From: Acidobacteria bacterium 28-1
GTDB taxonomy: Bacteria > Acidobacteriota > Blastocatellia > Pyrinomonadales > Pyrinomonadaceae
Direction of reading: 5' to 3'
Length of the DNA stretch: 64,000 bases
NCBI GenBank assembly: GCA_002050365.1
Contig: MWYZ01000036.1
Span: 1-64,000 of the forward strand
Part shown: positions 63,075 to 64,000 of the stretch, piece by piece
Layout: the number at the start of each line of letters is the position of its first letter
Numbering within the stretch: the first letter of the stretch is position 1
Program-made: the position numbers and the translations under genes
Notes under the pieces: generated by a model
Seen by the model: only the letters and a program-made list of their open reading frames with translations
Database searches by the model: none
What the model was told of the DNA's origin: nothing

Positions 63075-64000
63075 ATGAGTAAATCAATTACATATTCGGA
63101 CGCGGGCGTTTCGATTGACAATGCTAATATTGCGCTCGATAAAATTAAAACTTTCGCCAAATCAACATTTAACGAGCGAACTCTGACGGAAATCGGCAGT
63201 TTCGGCGGAATGTTTTCTGGAATGTTCCCCGAAATGAAAGAGCCGATTCTGGTCGCTTCGGCGGACGGTGTCGGCACAAAACTAAAAGTCGCTTTTTTGA
63301 CGGGCAAACACCACACAATTGGACAAGACCTTGTCAATCATTGCGTCAACGACATTCTAGTGCAAGGCGCAAAACCTCTGTTTTTCCTTGATTACTTTGC
63401 AACGGGAAAACTCTCGCCGGCTGTAACGGCTTCGGTCGTCGAAGGAATTTCAATCGCCTGCAAAGAAAACAAATGTGTTCTGCTCGGCGGCGAAACGGCG
63501 GAAATGCCCGGGTTTTATGCGGCGGGTGAATACGATTTGGCGGGTTTTATCGTCGGCGTAGTTGATAAATCAAAAGTGATTGACGGGAAATCAGTCGAAG
63601 CGGGCGATGTTGTTTTGGGTTTGCCTTCGAGCGGTTTGCACACGAACGGTTATTCGTTGGCGCGAAAACTGCTTTTTTACGTCGGGCATTACAAAGTTGA
63701 TACGGAATTAAAAGAAACCGGCGAAACCGTTGGTGATACTTTGCTTAAACCGCACAAAAGTTATCTGCCAACGCTCGGCGGTCTTCTCGATTCCGGGAAA
63801 ATTAAAGGCTTGGCGCACGTCACCGGCGGCGGATTGCTGGAAAATATTCCGCGAATTTTGCCCGAAAATGTTTCGGTTGAAATTGAAAAAGGAACTTGGG
63901 ATGAACTTCCCGTCTTCGGATTGATGCAAAAACTCGGCAATGTCAAAGAAACGGAAATGTTCCGCACATTTAATATGGGCGTTGGAATGGTGATTGTCTG
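63075..64000 (+). CDS. purM: Phosphoribosylformylglycinamidine cyclo-ligase, partial at window edge
   Basis: Makes aminoimidazole ribotide in purine synthesis. The frame is open to the window end (309 of about 340 residues), so it is absent from the ORF track. It starts MSKSITYSDAGVSIDNAN, then shows the ATP-binding loop LVASADGVGTKLKVA, HCVNDILVQGAKPLFFLDY, CKENKCVLLGGETAEMPGFY, LGLPSSGLHTNGYSLAR, and HVTGGGLLENIPRILP. All are canonical for PurM. There is no clear Shine-Dalgarno (TTTCTTTATG). The gene upstream is divergent, so its promoter is in the 188-bp gap. Confidence 0.95.
   Translation, partial: MSKSITYSDAGVSIDNANIALDKIKTFAKSTFNERTLTEIGSFGGMFSGMFPEMKEPILVASADGVGTKLKVAFLTGKHHTIGQDLVNHCVNDILVQGAKPLFFLDYFATGKLSPAVTASVVEGISIACKENKCVLLGGETAEMPGFYAAGEYDLAGFIVGVVDKSKVIDGKSVEAGDVVLGLPSSGLHTNGYSLARKLLFYVGHYKVDTELKETGETVGDTLLKPHKSYLPTLGGLLDSGKIKGLAHVTGGGLLENIPRILPENVSVEIEKGTWDELPVFGLMQKLGNVKETEMFRTFNMGVGMVIV

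Overview
The window looks like one contig from a Gram-negative, probably acidobacterial chromosome (Blastocatellia/Pyrinomonadaceae-like; inference). The reasons are two very large Oar-type TonB receptors with an N-terminal carboxypeptidase-regulatory-like domain, many secreted hydrolases with Sec signals, propeller-type peptidase and kinase remnants, a moderate-GC composition, and intergenic DNA full of foldback and short-period repeats. The replication origin is inside the window: dnaA and dnaN flank a DnaA-box cluster with a DnaA-trio element (57.2-57.6 kb).

Layout. (1) 1-4.5 kb: a defence-type cluster on the minus strand. It holds a beta-class DNA methyltransferase, a HARE-HTH/Mrr nuclease, a small zinc-ribbon protein, an Eco57I-like adenine methyltransferase that starts at a degenerate motif I, and an edge-truncated GNAT-like protein. 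(2) 4.5-6.6 kb: trxB and an enoyl-CoA hydratase. (3) 6.63-15.87 kb: a stretch bracketed by an intact tRNA-Ala and a mutated copy of its 3' half, each with the same 21-bp repeat on its inner side, which suggests a decayed tRNA-targeted element. It holds tRNA-Glu, a urate-to-glyoxylate cassette (allantoinase, allantoicase, OHCU decarboxylase, HIU hydrolase, uricase, DUF6986 aldolase-like protein), a frameshifted IS110-type element and a frameshifted DNA-binding gene. (4) 16.0-17.8 kb: a secreted copper-amine-oxidase-like protein with an altered cofactor site.

(5) 18.2-35.8 kb: an alpha-glucan utilisation locus, all on the minus strand. It has a ROK repressor, a TonB receptor, two cyclomaltodextrinase-like GH13 enzymes around MalQ, an MFS sugar transporter, a third GH13, a giant glucoamylase-CBM-esterase fusion and a ROK glucokinase. 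Near-identical palindromes upstream of the receptor and of the repressor are the likely operator. Glucan would be cut outside or in the periplasm, imported as oligosaccharide or glucose, and phosphorylated by the kinase. (6) 36.2-40.9 kb: two broken propeller genes, a serine hydrolase, and a CHAD/CYTH polyphosphate pair split by a foldback element. (7) 41.2-50.8 kb: TonB receptor, PHP hydrolase, unknown secreted protein and YncE-phosphoesterase in a row. (8) 50.9-55.9 kb: secreted proteins, including a multiply broken lipase-like gene. (9) 56-59.1 kb: dnaN-oriC-dnaA. (10) 59.5-64 kb: NuiA-like nuclease inhibitor, GIN-domain protein, DUF445 membrane protein, an unknown gene and the start of purM.

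Two genome-wide themes stand out. One is arrays with a 7-nt period, found between genes, next to start codons, and inside coding sequences where they encode parts of two signal peptides and a linker. The other is several single-base frameshifts or in-frame stops, which are either real decay or assembly errors. All calls come from reading the sequence; no searches were run.
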